From positions 1-64,000 of the IMG/VR virus record IMGVR_UViG_3300047548_001261: 64,000 nucleotides of DNA; one strand, given 5' to 3'. The stretch's first letter is position 1, and each line of letters opens with the position of its first letter. The position numbers were made by a program, and so were the translations under genes. Below the pieces are notes generated by a model that worked only from the letters and a program-made list of their open reading frames with translations, made no database searches and was not told where the DNA came from. This stretch comes from a virus. This document shows positions 1-8,004 of the stretch, piece by piece.

Positions 1-126
1 AACGTCAGTGCTGGTATCAACGTCAGTGCTGGTATCAACGTCAGTGCTGGTATCAACGTCAGTGCTGGTATCAACGTCAGTGCTGGTATCAACGTCAGTG
101 CTGGTATCAACGTCAGTGCTGGTATC
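1..126. repeat. 18-bp tandem repeat, 7 copies
   Basis: Seven perfect head-to-tail copies of an 18-bp unit beginning AACGTCAGTGCTGG. The unit is six codons long and in frame with the minus-strand gene that contains it, where it encodes DTSTDV. More copies may lie beyond the window edge. The lack of spacers between copies rules out a CRISPR array. Confidence 0.97.
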
Positions 127-804
127 AGGTAACACACAATTAATCAACCCATTGCCATCAATCCCTAAGGATTCCAGCATAGATTGATACACGGTTGTTA
201 TACCCTTAACTTTTGTCTCTAACGCTGTTTTGCCGCTATCAATCCACGCCAAGTTAAATGGTTCAGCTGACTTAATCAAAGCACTGTAAGTACGGGTAGT
301 TTTTAAAGCACTAGCCATTCCTGCGCTTGGTGCGGGTTTTTTGGCTATTCTTTCGCCCTTGTCGTTAAGGACAAACAAGCCTTGTTTCGTGTATTCGACA
401 CCGTGTTTAGCGCCTTTCAAAGCAATGGTGTCCTTATCATTGCAAAGCAACCCTCTCTCTTCAAGCGATTCAAGGTGCTGGATAGCATCTTGTTTCGTGC
501 TATCTATCAATGCAAGACGTTGATCTAGTGATAATTCACCAAACTTTGAGGCTTGTTTGAAGTTAAGGGTAATAGCCAGCTTAAAAGCCAGCCATTGATT
601 AGAATCGCCAATGAATGATCCGGCATATGTACTTAATAGGTCGTCATAACCTAATTTATTTAATTCATCAATACGCTTTTCTGTTTCGGCTTTTATTCTC
701 GCATTCAGCCTGCCCTGTTCAGCTGCGTGCAAGTCCATTTGATAGGCTTTCACGTCCACTAGGGGACGGTTTTTAGAGTTGGTTTTTTTAGTTGCAGTTT
801 TCAT
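1..804 (-). CDS. Unknown protein with C-terminal DTSTDV repeats, 3' end outside window
   Basis: The frame is open from an ATG at 804-802 to the window edge (268 codons, no stop). The start is supported by an AGGA-type ribosome site 8-9 bases upstream and by a promoter at 857-886. The N-terminus is basic (MKTATKKTNSKNR), followed by an apparently alpha-helical, Lys/Glu-rich body. The visible C-terminal part is seven perfect copies of the hexapeptide DTSTDV, encoded by an 18-bp tandem repeat, so the repeat probably forms a flexible Thr/Asp linker or tail. I do not recognise the family. Missing the true C-terminus limits any call; reading frame and start are well supported. Confidence 0.7.
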   Translation of the reverse strand, partial: MKTATKKTNSKNRPLVDVKAYQMDLHAAEQGRLNARIKAETEKRIDELNKLGYDDLLSTYAGSFIGDSNQWLAFKLAITLNFKQASKFGELSLDQRLALIDSTKQDAIQHLESLEERGLLCNDKDTIALKGAKHGVEYTKQGLFVLNDKGERIAKKPAPSAGMASALKTTRTYSALIKSAEPFNLAWIDSGKTALETKVKGITTVYQSMLESLGIDGNGLINCVLPDTSTDVDTSTDVDTSTDVDTSTDVDTSTDVDTSTDVDTSTDV

Positions 805-856
805 TGTCGTATTCCTATATAGGGTTAGTGAGTAGCGATATTGCTACCACGTTTTA

Positions 857-886
857 AGTATAGCAGGTAGTATGCCAATAATGCAA
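857..886 (-). promoter_or_regulatory. Sigma70-like promoter for the 1-804 gene
   Basis: Read on the minus strand, a -35 element TTGCAT (886-881) is followed 18 bases later by a -10 element TATACT (862-857). This places the transcript start about 45 bases before the ATG at 804. Confidence 0.55.
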
Positions 887-939
887 GTGGTTGTTCTATC
901 TAAGGTTTATTAGCATACAGTCTTAAAAGATAGTAAGTT

Positions 940-1079
940 GTAAAGAAAGTTGACAGGTGATTGACTTAAGTCATTGATTTATAACAGAGTGATAACTGTA
1001 AAGAAAACTGTAAAGAAAGCTGATAGTTTAGATAAGTGGTTGATTTATAAAGGTTTTAGGTGTAAAGAATCTTGACAGG
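940..1079 (+). repeat. GTAAAGAA direct repeats in a gene-free stretch
   Basis: Four copies of GTAAAGAA start at 940, 998, 1010 and 1062. The first and last extend into a near-identical 18-bp block, GTAAAGAA-NN-TTGACAGG (940-957 and 1062-1079). The rest of 805-1086 is AT-rich with no convincing gene. TTGACA could be a -35 element, or the block could be a protein-binding iteron; the sequence alone does not decide. Confidence 0.5.
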
Positions 1080-1086
1080 AAGCAAG

Positions 1087-1224
1087 ATGCGTGCCAAGAC
1101 CCGGGGGGCATTTTTGGCGGGCATGTCTTCGGCTGGGGGAGTGGAGTCTGCAAAGAGATTTTTGGCATGTTCCAAAAACCGTCCCACACCCAGCAACAAA
1201 ACCGTGATAAAATCCTCCCCGTAA
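1087..1224 (+). CDS. Possible small basic protein (45 aa)
   Basis: An ATG at 1087 is preceded by AGGAAGCAAG, a reasonable ribosome site, and opens 45 codons that end at TAA 1222-1224. The product is Ser/Lys/Arg-rich with no recognisable domain. Its last codons lie inside the first copy of a 31-bp tandem duplication. It could be a real small phage gene or a chance frame in a regulatory stretch; support is weak. Confidence 0.25.
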   Translation: MRAKTRGAFLAGMSSAGGVESAKRFLACSKNRPTPSNKTVIKSSP

Positions 1225-1255
1225 CAACAAAACCGTGATAAAATCCTCCCCGTAA
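1194..1255 (+). promoter_or_regulatory. 31-bp tandem duplication carrying two extended -10 boxes
   Basis: A 31-bp unit is repeated perfectly at 1194-1224 and 1225-1255. Each copy contains TGATAAAAT, an extended -10 motif (TG-N-TAAAAT) with the -10 hexamers at 1208-1213 and 1239-1244. No good -35 lies 17 bases upstream, as is common for extended -10 promoters. These would be tandem promoters for the gene at 1316. Confidence 0.5.
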
Positions 1256-1315
1256 AAAGCGGTAAAAATCATGTTCTTCACCCTACCCTACACCAAGCTA
1301 TTAAAGGTCATCCTA

Positions 1316-1543
1316 ATGAATCAAGCACAACTAGCCGAAACCCTAAACAACATCGCTGCCCAAAACAAAAAGGCCCACGATGAAATCAAAGCCGCCACAA
1401 CCTCCCTTATCGCCCAAGTCGCAGACCTGACCGATAAACTGGCCGGCGCTCCGATCTCAGACGAAGCCGTCGCAGCTTTGGCCCTCGTGCAAGAAACCTC
1501 ACAAGCAATCGACGACCTGAACCCGGACGCCGCTGCGGAATAA
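1316..1543 (+). CDS. Small acidic alpha-helical protein, unknown
   Basis: The product is 75 residues, Ala/Asp/Glu-rich and predicted to be almost wholly helical, with heptad-like spacing (AETLNNIAAQNKK...). The ATG at 1316 is preferred over an in-frame ATG at 1271 because AAAGG sits 8 bases upstream of it and the extra 15 residues look untranslated. It lies just downstream of the duplicated extended -10 boxes. Small coiled-coil proteins of this kind occur next to structural genes in many phages, but no function can be assigned. Confidence 0.65.
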   Translation: MNQAQLAETLNNIAAQNKKAHDEIKAATTSLIAQVADLTDKLAGAPISDEAVAALALVQETSQAIDDLNPDAAAE

Positions 1544-1575
1544 ACCCCAATCCCCGGAGCAAGGACGCTCAAAAC

Positions 1576-3354
1576 CTATCTACGAACAAACCCCATACCT
1601 GCTGCCGCAAGGTTGCCCGCCTCTTGTCCGGCCCCGATAACTTGCCCGCCGACCGCAACCTTCCCCACCCCAACTCCAGGGAAGACCTTAGCCAAACCCC
1701 ACCTAGCCTCTACCGAGGAGAAGCCAGCAAAACAGTAACCGAGAGCGTGCCCAAAGTGATCCTCGCTGCTTGTCGAGGTCCACCTTTCCTCGATTCCTTT
1801 TGACGTTTGCACTTTAGCCTTTTTCAGCACACTTAAATGCGCTGACATCAAGTCCTCGCCCACCGGAAATCCAACCCTCCCGCCGTTCACCCACTGAGCC
1901 AGATCATCGAAATGGCCATCCCGCTCAATCTTGACCACGCCTTTATTATCATCCCATTGGTAAATATCCAATCCGGAAGCCCTTGCGTATTCGGCACCGT
2001 AACCTACACCCATTTGATGCGCGTGAAGCGACACAGAGTAGTCAGGCATAGCATCGATAACCATTCGAACAGATCGTGTCACACGAGCTAACCTGACGAG
2101 GTAGGCACCCAGGTTGCAGTCGGGAAGGTCGGCAACTTTTACTCTTTCGGCACAAATGATGTCAAGGCCCCTAGGAGAAGGCAGCCCGACGGTGACATGA
2201 GCAATCTTGCCCAAATCCACCCCGATGTAGACGCCGTAAATGCCGCCACGGAGGAGGTCGGCAAGGGTGACGCGCCTGACTACGGTGTTTCGGAGGATGA
2301 CGGACAAGAGGAAACTGTTTTCGGCGGATTCGTAGGCGAGACCGAGACGGAAATTGTTGTAATCGCTGTAAGAATAGTCTTTAACAGACCTGAGAATCTC
2401 TTGCAAGGGGTTGTACTTGGGCACGTCCCACGGTGATACTCTGAACCCTCGGCGCCAATGTCCAGGGAATTTATCTACCCATTGGCGCCTTTCTGGGTTA
2501 TTAAGTACCTCGCCGGTAATTTCCTCGCCGCAATGAGGGCATTTGTACCAACAACCCTCGATCCCAGGGTGCATAGCCATTTCCTTCCTCCACTCGGACA
2601 TTGGTTTGTCGGAAGCTGTACCGTAATTGAAGCCTGGGATCATTACGTCCGTCCAGAAGTTAAGCTCGACCCACTCGGAGCAGTGCTCGCACTTAACTAG
2701 GCGCACAGCTTGGGAACTATCTGCATACTTCTCTGAAATACCGTATCCTGGGAGCGTTGGGGTCGAGAAGTCCCTACGCAGTTTCAAATCACTGTGCTGC
2801 AGGCGAGAGTTATAAGAACCTAAAACTGTTTGCGAACAAAAATCATTTTCATCCACAATGATCATGTCCAAATCGAACGAGATAGCACTACTGGTCCCAC
2901 TAGTTCCGCGCATCAAGAGAAAACAAGAGCCGATCTTTTTCAGTGAAGTGTTGTCTGTGTCGGTACTGACAAGGCGGGAGATGACTGGGGAGTCGTCAAT
3001 GGTAGGGTTAACGCGGCTCTGCGTAAATTCCGAAGCAAATTTCGATGTCGGAAGTACGTATGCTGCCTTTAAATTATTGTGTTGAATAAGGAATGCTAGA
3101 ATAATCCTGATCTGTAAGGTACTTAACCCAGTCTGTGCGGGTTTGATTACACAAACTTCACGCACATCATCACCTTGGTTGGCAATATCTATTTGAAATT
3201 CGTGGTCGGCAAAAGACCAGTTCTTTCTACTGTCCTTTGGGTTTGTAAAGTTCTTTTCGATCCACTGACTTGTTACCAAGCTTGAACGGTCAATTTGAGC
3301 TTCAACCGATTGCCTAAATGTCTGTGCTACTGACGAAACTTTAAACGTACTCAC
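1576..3354 (-). CDS. terL: Terminase large subunit (GpA-like ATPase/nuclease)
   Basis: This 592-residue protein is the DNA-packaging motor that cuts concatemers and pumps DNA into the prohead. A Walker A-like KPAQTGLST lies at residues 71-79 and a Walker B MIIVDEND at about 164-171. A zinc-ribbon pair (CEHC 222-225, CPHC 272-275) is typical of the lambda gpA family. The C-terminal RNase H-like nuclease begins near IGVDLGK (Asp380), with further acidic residues in VIDAMPD and SEDHFGHALGY. It follows two small genes with a 4-base ATGA overlap at its start, so it is probably translationally coupled. The packaging genes diverge from the head genes, which is less common than a single operon. Confidence 0.93.
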   Translation of the reverse strand: MSTFKVSSVAQTFRQSVEAQIDRSSLVTSQWIEKNFTNPKDSRKNWSFADHEFQIDIANQGDDVREVCVIKPAQTGLSTLQIRIILAFLIQHNNLKAAYVLPTSKFASEFTQSRVNPTIDDSPVISRLVSTDTDNTSLKKIGSCFLLMRGTSGTSSAISFDLDMIIVDENDFCSQTVLGSYNSRLQHSDLKLRRDFSTPTLPGYGISEKYADSSQAVRLVKCEHCSEWVELNFWTDVMIPGFNYGTASDKPMSEWRKEMAMHPGIEGCWYKCPHCGEEITGEVLNNPERRQWVDKFPGHWRRGFRVSPWDVPKYNPLQEILRSVKDYSYSDYNNFRLGLAYESAENSFLLSVILRNTVVRRVTLADLLRGGIYGVYIGVDLGKIAHVTVGLPSPRGLDIICAERVKVADLPDCNLGAYLVRLARVTRSVRMVIDAMPDYSVSLHAHQMGVGYGAEYARASGLDIYQWDDNKGVVKIERDGHFDDLAQWVNGGRVGFPVGEDLMSAHLSVLKKAKVQTSKGIEERWTSTSSEDHFGHALGYCFAGFSSVEARWGLAKVFPGVGVGKVAVGGQVIGAGQEAGNLAAAGMGFVRR

Positions 3355-3545
3355 CGCTTACGCTCCACTTTAACAAATTCCGTACAGCTCACGACCCCAT
3401 CCACCCCACGGACGGGGTGGAAAAATTTCACCCGTCCCCCATCACCAACCTTTCTTTTATCGTCCCTGGCGCAAACAGGCTTCAAGGAGCAGCGCGTATT
3501 ACAACAGAAACACCAAGTAAGCCCTTTCACGCCCAGGTCTCCCAT
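3351..3545 (-). CDS. Small cysteine-rich protein upstream of terminase
   Basis: This 64-residue product starts at ATG 3545, chosen over an upstream in-frame GTG because GAGGGG lies 8 bases before it. It contains a cluster of five cysteines (WCFCC, RC, VC within residues 10-24) and a sixth further on, suggesting a small metal-binding fold. Its stop overlaps the terminase start (ATGA), and its own start lies inside the preceding small gene in another frame. Such tightly nested genes between the terminase subunits suggest a packaging accessory role, but that is inference from context. Confidence 0.6.
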   Translation of the reverse strand: MGDLGVKGLTWCFCCNTRCSLKPVCARDDKRKVGDGGRVKFFHPVRGVDGVVSCTEFVKVERKR

Positions 3546-3697
3546 TGTAATTTCACCCCTCGATCCCCTAAGCCCCAATTCCTTCCCTCGATCTGACCCT
3601 TGAAGGCAATGCCAGCGAAGTCACCGTCTTTACGACCAGTCTCGAAAACGTTAACTACTTGTTCTATAAAGAGCTTTTGTTCAGGTGAAAGGTTCAT
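3527..3697 (-). CDS. Small hypothetical protein (56 aa) in the packaging operon
   Basis: The frame MNLSPEQKLFIEQVVNVF... runs 56 codons from ATG 3697 to TGA 3529-3527 and looks protein-like: an amphipathic helix, then a Gly-rich segment, ending in LQWETWA. It overlaps the next gene by 19 bases. There is no strong ribosome site before the ATG. It sits between the putative small and large terminase subunits. I do not recognise the family. Confidence 0.55.
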   Translation of the reverse strand: MNLSPEQKLFIEQVVNVFETGRKDGDFAGIAFKGQIEGRNWGLGDRGVKLQWETWA

Positions 3698-3727
3698 AGT
3701 AGTAAATAAAATTTAGTTGAATGAAAA

Positions 3728-3789
3728 TTATGTTTATCTTAATAGAAAAACGCATAAAAAAGGGCAAAATTCTATTAAGATAAACATAA
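3728..3789. repeat. Perfect 20-bp inverted repeat with 22-bp spacer
   Basis: Arms 3728-3747 and 3770-3789 (TTATGTTTATCTTAATAGAA and its complement) are perfectly complementary and very AT-rich. The element sits in the 128-bp gap 3698-3825 between two minus-strand packaging genes. There is no T-run after either arm to suggest an ordinary terminator. An operator, a protein-binding site or an mRNA-stability hairpin fits as well; the gap around it holds no gene. Confidence 0.85.
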
Positions 3790-3825
3790 ATATTTATTAT
3801 TAAATATTTTATTTATATAAGAGGG

Positions 3826-4278
3826 TTACCCCCTTTCCTCCGACAACTCGTCAAACCTCTGGAAAAACCTTACCTGAGCAGGCTTATCCAAAGTTTCAAC
3901 TGCCTGAATTACCGCTGCCCGAAGGTGTTCGACCTCCCGGATATGGTCCAACTTCTCCCTGTTTCTTAAGAACAACTGAATCAAGGAATTAACCGAGGCG
4001 GAAAAGGACGCTAAAGCCCGTGTCTCAATGCCGGCCAACAGACCCTCATCGTCATCAAGAAGGCGGTCGCGTATTTTCAACACGAGCTCATACTGCTTCT
4101 GGACCTGATCCACGGATATGTTGTTAGAGGACGGGTCGTACCCAGATAACCTTAAAAGGGTAGCCTTCTGCTTGCCAGTTAATAAGCTCATGTGCTCTTC
4201 CAAGTCCACAAGAATTAAATCAAGTTCTGCTACTGCCTGATGGTAACTGGCTGCGCTATCTGTTGTTGGTTTGTTCAT
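3826..4278 (-). CDS. terS: Putative terminase small subunit
   Basis: This 150-residue, mostly helical protein is the first gene of the minus-strand packaging block, two small genes upstream of the large terminase. The length, acidic character and position match phage small terminase subunits, which bind the packaging site as a ring. Residues 10-50 (AVAELDLILVDLEEHMSLLTGKQKATLLRLSG) could hold a helix-turn-helix-like segment, followed by long amphipathic helices suited to oligomerisation. No diagnostic motif is visible, so the call rests on context. Confidence 0.5.
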   Translation of the reverse strand: MNKPTTDSAASYHQAVAELDLILVDLEEHMSLLTGKQKATLLRLSGYDPSSNNISVDQVQKQYELVLKIRDRLLDDDEGLLAGIETRALASFSASVNSLIQLFLRNREKLDHIREVEHLRAAVIQAVETLDKPAQVRFFQRFDELSEERG

Positions 4279-4320
4279 AAGTGTGTGTAATAATGAATAA
4301 TATTTAACTCGGACACTGCC
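4279..4320. promoter_or_regulatory. Divergent gap between packaging and head operons
   Basis: This 42-bp AT-rich gap separates the minus-strand start at 4278 from the plus-strand start at 4321. It contains AATAATATTTAA, and TATTAT-like hexamers on the minus strand, but no complete promoter pair. The promoters probably extend into the flanking genes. Confidence 0.3.
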
Positions 4321-5814
4321 ATGGCTGCTACCCCTCCTCCAATCAAACTTCCCACAAGGGTTGTTGCTACAAAAGTGCAGGTCTCGGATGTCGGGTACAG
4401 GAAGGATAAAGATACTGTCATTCCTGACCAGGAGCAGAAGTTCTTTAATACTGGGGTCAAGGACCTTCGCCAGTTAGATCACACCAGGGCGATCCGAATA
4501 CTGACGCGAGTCAACGGGACATTCAGCGCGGCACTTAATAGCTACTTGCAGCTGGCTATGTCTTCGGGATACAGAATCACAGGGTACTCTGCGGGCAGCC
4601 ACCAATTTGACCCTGGGGCGACATTAACCGCGATGACAATTGCGGCGTCGATGGATACATTGTACGACTACACCGAAGGGTTCTCAAGCAAACAATCTTT
4701 ATCTGGCACCCTGGAAACACTTTTAAAAGAGGTCTTACAAACCGGGGCATGTATGACGGAGCTTGTTTTGAACAAGTTTAAGCTGCCCGAGAACATAGTG
4801 TGTATACCGACGAACTCTATTGAATGGGTGTCCAAGCCGGACGGCGGGCGCTACCCACGACAGATTCCAACTGGAACCGGTGGCGACCCGATCAACTTAA
4901 ATTTGGCCACGGTGGATTACGCTGCCACGGCACAGCAAAGTAACAGCATATTTCCTCGAAGCCCGTTTGAGTCTGCGTTGAACACCGTCTACATGTTCAC
5001 CGAGTTGCTTGAGGATGTTTTCAAAGTTATCAGGAGATCGGGCCATTCCAGATTGGTAGCCAAGCTTCTACAGGAGGCTGTGCAGCAGATGGCTGACCCG
5101 GAAACACAGAACGATCCAGAGAAGATGGCACAGTTTTTTGAAACTGTCCGTAAACAGGTGCAGGATACCCTTAGCCAATTGGGTCCGGATGACGCCCTAG
5201 TCACTTACGATACCGTGGAAATCGACTCTATTTCTGCAAAAGGAGAGAAAGCGGACTATACTGCTATTCTGGAAACGATGGCAGGCATGTTGGCGTCATC
5301 TTTGAAGAGTATGCCGTCAGTGCTGGGGATGCGCGGTGCTGGCTCGCAATCTTTGTCGAACACTGAGAGTTTAATTTTTGTTAAAATGGCCGAGGGGGTT
5401 CGGGCGCCGGTTGAGACCGTTATGTCACGTGCGTTGACGTTGGCGACGCGGTTGGCAGGTGGGATGGATGCTTATGTTGAATTTAAATTCAAGCCAATTG
5501 AATTACGGACAGAGTCGGAATTGAGTGCACATAGGGCGGTACTGTTCCAAGATGTGATGAGGAAGCTGTCTATGGGTTACTATACGTCGCAAGAGGCAGC
5601 CCATGCTCTCGATATGTTCCCTATGTCTCCAGGAGCCCCTGACCTCTCAGGAAAACTCTTCATGGGAGAACTAACCGGGAGCGCGGGCGACCCGGGTATT
5701 CAGCCTAAAGACATGGCTACGCAAAATGATGGCGCCCAACAGAAATCTGGTAACGCTGGCACTAAAACTAGCGGAATTCCGCCGGCTAACGGGGGAGGCA
5801 ACCCAAAAGGGTAA
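4321..5814 (+). CDS. Portal protein
   Basis: This 497-residue protein should form the dodecameric portal ring at the capsid vertex, through which DNA enters and leaves and on which the terminase docks. It has the usual layout: an N-terminal wing, a long central helical region, and a conserved stem/crown segment with SMPSVLGMRGAG followed by LSNTESLIFVKMAEGVR, typical of portal C-terminal halves. The last 50 residues are Gly/Ser/Pro-rich and disordered-looking. It is the first plus-strand head gene, followed at once by an HNH endonuclease and the capsid protease. A portal at this place, next to a protease-scaffold gene, is the standard order. Confidence 0.88.
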   Translation: MAATPPPIKLPTRVVATKVQVSDVGYRKDKDTVIPDQEQKFFNTGVKDLRQLDHTRAIRILTRVNGTFSAALNSYLQLAMSSGYRITGYSAGSHQFDPGATLTAMTIAASMDTLYDYTEGFSSKQSLSGTLETLLKEVLQTGACMTELVLNKFKLPENIVCIPTNSIEWVSKPDGGRYPRQIPTGTGGDPINLNLATVDYAATAQQSNSIFPRSPFESALNTVYMFTELLEDVFKVIRRSGHSRLVAKLLQEAVQQMADPETQNDPEKMAQFFETVRKQVQDTLSQLGPDDALVTYDTVEIDSISAKGEKADYTAILETMAGMLASSLKSMPSVLGMRGAGSQSLSNTESLIFVKMAEGVRAPVETVMSRALTLATRLAGGMDAYVEFKFKPIELRTESELSAHRAVLFQDVMRKLSMGYYTSQEAAHALDMFPMSPGAPDLSGKLFMGELTGSAGDPGIQPKDMATQNDGAQQKSGNAGTKTSGIPPANGGGNPKG

Positions 5815-5816
5815 AT

Positions 5817-6542
5817 ATGATGATTAACACAGAAATGTTAGACGATGTACTGTTCGACAGCTTGAGAAAAGACCCGTCGAAAGAAAGCGGTTATGCAGGG
5901 TGTCATAAGACTGCGAACGGCAGTTGGAGGGCTGTACTTGGGGATAGAAAGAAGACGTTTAAATCTTTGTCGGATGCCGTGGCACACCTTAAATGGTTGG
6001 TTTTAAATAACCTACCGACTAGGCCGCCTAAAGAATTGACTCAGGACTACCTGAAAGAAATTCTGTCATATAACCCGGAGACGGGCAACTTTACTTGGAT
6101 ACAACCAAGAAGAGGGCATTTGGGACACCAAGAAGCTGGCAACCTTACAAAAACAGGATACATAAGAATCACTGTTGGTCGGCAAGAATTCTTCGCACAT
6201 AGGCTAGCTGTGTTGTACATGACTGGCGCATGGCCTACCCAGCATGTAGATCATGTAAACCAAGTGCGTAGAGATAACCGGTGGGTAAATATACGACAAG
6301 CCACAAGAAGCCAAAACGGGGTTAACGCCGGAAAGATGCGAAATAACACTTCTGGATTCAAGGGTGTACGGGCGTCTAAGAACAATAAGACAAACCCCTG
6401 GCAGGCACAAGCAGCACTTAACGGCAAGCAAGTACACATCGGATCCTACCCCACCCCCGAACTTGCCTACGAAGCTTATAAAACTTTTTGCCAAGAGCAC
6501 CATGGCGAATTCCTCCACCACACATTGAAGGCACAACCATGA
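5817..6542 (+). CDS. HNH homing endonuclease with AP2-like DNA-binding domain
   Basis: This 241-residue, free-standing homing endonuclease sits between the portal and protease genes. Residues about 80-115 hold the conserved ETGNFTW start of the HNH_3 family, and 128-170 hold the nuclease (AHRLAVLYMTG, VDHVNQVRRDNR, with Asp145/His146 and following Asn). Residues 180-225 form an AP2-like domain (GFKGVR...WQAQ...HIGSY...AYEAY). A second AP2-like stretch may lie at 25-60. It starts two bases after the portal stop with AAAGGG upstream, and its stop overlaps the protease start. The enzyme presumably spreads its own gene; it is not needed for head assembly. Confidence 0.9.
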   Translation: MMINTEMLDDVLFDSLRKDPSKESGYAGCHKTANGSWRAVLGDRKKTFKSLSDAVAHLKWLVLNNLPTRPPKELTQDYLKEILSYNPETGNFTWIQPRRGHLGHQEAGNLTKTGYIRITVGRQEFFAHRLAVLYMTGAWPTQHVDHVNQVRRDNRWVNIRQATRSQNGVNAGKMRNNTSGFKGVRASKNNKTNPWQAQAALNGKQVHIGSYPTPELAYEAYKTFCQEHHGEFLHHTLKAQP

Positions 6543-7987
6543 CTGACCTATGGCTCGGCAGCATAGAATCGTTTGAGCGGGTACAGGAGATCGAAAGAAT
6601 GATCGCCAAAGCCCCCAAGTCCTTACGAAAGCAAGCCGAGGCTTACAACCTCAAGCGCCTCTCGATGTGGGGCGAACCCGGTGACGAGGGTTCCGTCGAA
6701 GATGAAGTGGAGCACTGGATGCTGGAAATGAACAACACCCTTGCGGTTATCTCTGTTGAAGGCCCTATGGTTGATGGCTCTGCAGGTTGGTTTGGCAGAT
6801 ACTTCGGGTATACCGGTTACGACGATATTAAAGAGGCGGCTATTTGCGGAATCAATGCTGGAGCCACGGATTTCCTATTTAGTTGGAAAACTCCTGGGGG
6901 CAGTGCTGCCGGCATTGAAGATACGTCCTATTTCCTGGAGCAGTTAGCCAAGGAGTTTCCCACAACCTCACACACTTCCAGCCAATGTTGCTCGGCAGGG
7001 TTCTGGCTGGCGACAGCTCTTGATGACTTTTACGCCACGCCTATGGCAGAGGTCGGCTCCATTGGTGTTGTCGCGGTTCATACAGAAGTGACAAAGATGC
7101 TGGAAATGGAAGGTATTTCCAAAACTGTGTTCCGCTCGGCGAAATACAAGCACATCGGAGGCCCTTACGAAGCACTAACGGATTTCAGCACAGGGGTTAT
7201 CCAAAACGACCTCGACAAAGCTCACCAATTTTTCGTCGACGTAGTGGTTAAGCACTGTAACTTGGACCCCGAATTCGTGGCCAACAGCATTGCCACAGGC
7301 CAGACATGGTACGGCGAAGAGGCTTTATCACTAGGCATTATTTCCGGGATCAAAACGTTTGACCAACTTTTAATTGCATTTTCAAAGAAAAGCGTCGAGA
7401 ATACAAACTATTACGGTATGAACTATTCTAAAGAGGGCGGTATGAAAAAAAGATTAATCACACCGGGGGTTGCTGGCGCTATCGCTTCCGGCATACCTCC
7501 CGAAAAAGCGTTGGAAGGTGCGCCTTTGGTTGACGAACCCGAAAAGGAAGTCGATGAACCCGAAGCAAAACCAGAAGCCAAGGCTGAGGACATACCCGGC
7601 ACATTGGAAGTTAAATCCGACGAGAATCTTCAAAACCAGCTGATCGACGCAAAAGTCGAGTTGCGCACGCTCTCGGCCAAACTGATCTCCCTGGAAGCAT
7701 CTCAAGACGGGCTTAAAAAGATTGCCGCACTGTCTATCCAACGAGCTTTCGCTGGTATCGGAAGTCCGGTCCCGGAAATGGAAAGCTTACTAGCTATGGA
7801 CCCTAGTTTGTTGATTCAACAACATGCTATGGCGGACGCACAATTGCAGAAAAAATACGGCAACGGAGGCAGAGTTTCTGTCGAAGTCGAAGAGGGTGGA
7901 GAAGAGGATGTGGCTGCAGAGGCAGCCACAAACTTCATGGAAGAAACCCTCCAGAATCTGGCAACATTCCGCCCACGCAACCCTTAA
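6539..7987 (+). CDS. Capsid maturation protease (S49 family) with scaffold tail
   Basis: This 482-residue protein combines an SppA/lambda gpC-like serine protease with a C-terminal scaffold. The start ATG 6539 overlaps the HNH stop; an upstream in-frame ATG at 6488 is inside the HNH gene and less likely. Motifs: PGGSAAG at 119-125, nucleophile Ser152 in CCSAGFWLA, VGSIGVV at 172-178, and the catalytic lysine in SAKYKHIGGP (about 202-204). After about residue 300 the protein becomes acidic and helical, with a Glu/Pro/Lys-rich linker, as in scaffold domains. The protease cleaves the scaffold during prohead maturation. Confidence 0.92.
   Translation: MTDLWLGSIESFERVQEIERMIAKAPKSLRKQAEAYNLKRLSMWGEPGDEGSVEDEVEHWMLEMNNTLAVISVEGPMVDGSAGWFGRYFGYTGYDDIKEAAICGINAGATDFLFSWKTPGGSAAGIEDTSYFLEQLAKEFPTTSHTSSQCCSAGFWLATALDDFYATPMAEVGSIGVVAVHTEVTKMLEMEGISKTVFRSAKYKHIGGPYEALTDFSTGVIQNDLDKAHQFFVDVVVKHCNLDPEFVANSIATGQTWYGEEALSLGIISGIKTFDQLLIAFSKKSVENTNYYGMNYSKEGGMKKRLITPGVAGAIASGIPPEKALEGAPLVDEPEKEVDEPEAKPEAKAEDIPGTLEVKSDENLQNQLIDAKVELRTLSAKLISLEASQDGLKKIAALSIQRAFAGIGSPVPEMESLLAMDPSLLIQQHAMADAQLQKKYGNGGRVSVEVEEGGEEDVAAEAATNFMEETLQNLATFRPRNP
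7442..7987 (+). CDS. Nested in-frame scaffold protein
   Basis: An internal ATG at 7442 (codon 302 of the protease gene) is preceded by AAAGAGGGCGGT, a strong ribosome site with good spacing. Translation would give a separate 181-residue product starting MKKRLITPG. This is the arrangement of lambda Nu3 inside gpC, where the shorter product is the main scaffold. The product is acidic and helical with heptad-like spacing near VELRTLSAKLISLEAS. Protein-level evidence is lacking; the start signal is seen directly. Confidence 0.7.
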   Translation: MKKRLITPGVAGAIASGIPPEKALEGAPLVDEPEKEVDEPEAKPEAKAEDIPGTLEVKSDENLQNQLIDAKVELRTLSAKLISLEASQDGLKKIAALSIQRAFAGIGSPVPEMESLLAMDPSLLIQQHAMADAQLQKKYGNGGRVSVEVEEGGEEDVAAEAATNFMEETLQNLATFRPRNP

Positions 7988-8004
7988 TTAATAGAGGACC
8001 ACTA

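Noticed and set aside
1-126. Short regular repeats resembling a CRISPR array
   Set aside because: The 18-bp units are contiguous with no spacers and encode a regular hexapeptide in an open frame.
1045-1281. Minus-strand 78-codon frame across the duplicated promoter
   Set aside because: It crosses both 31-bp copies and has no coding character or start signal.
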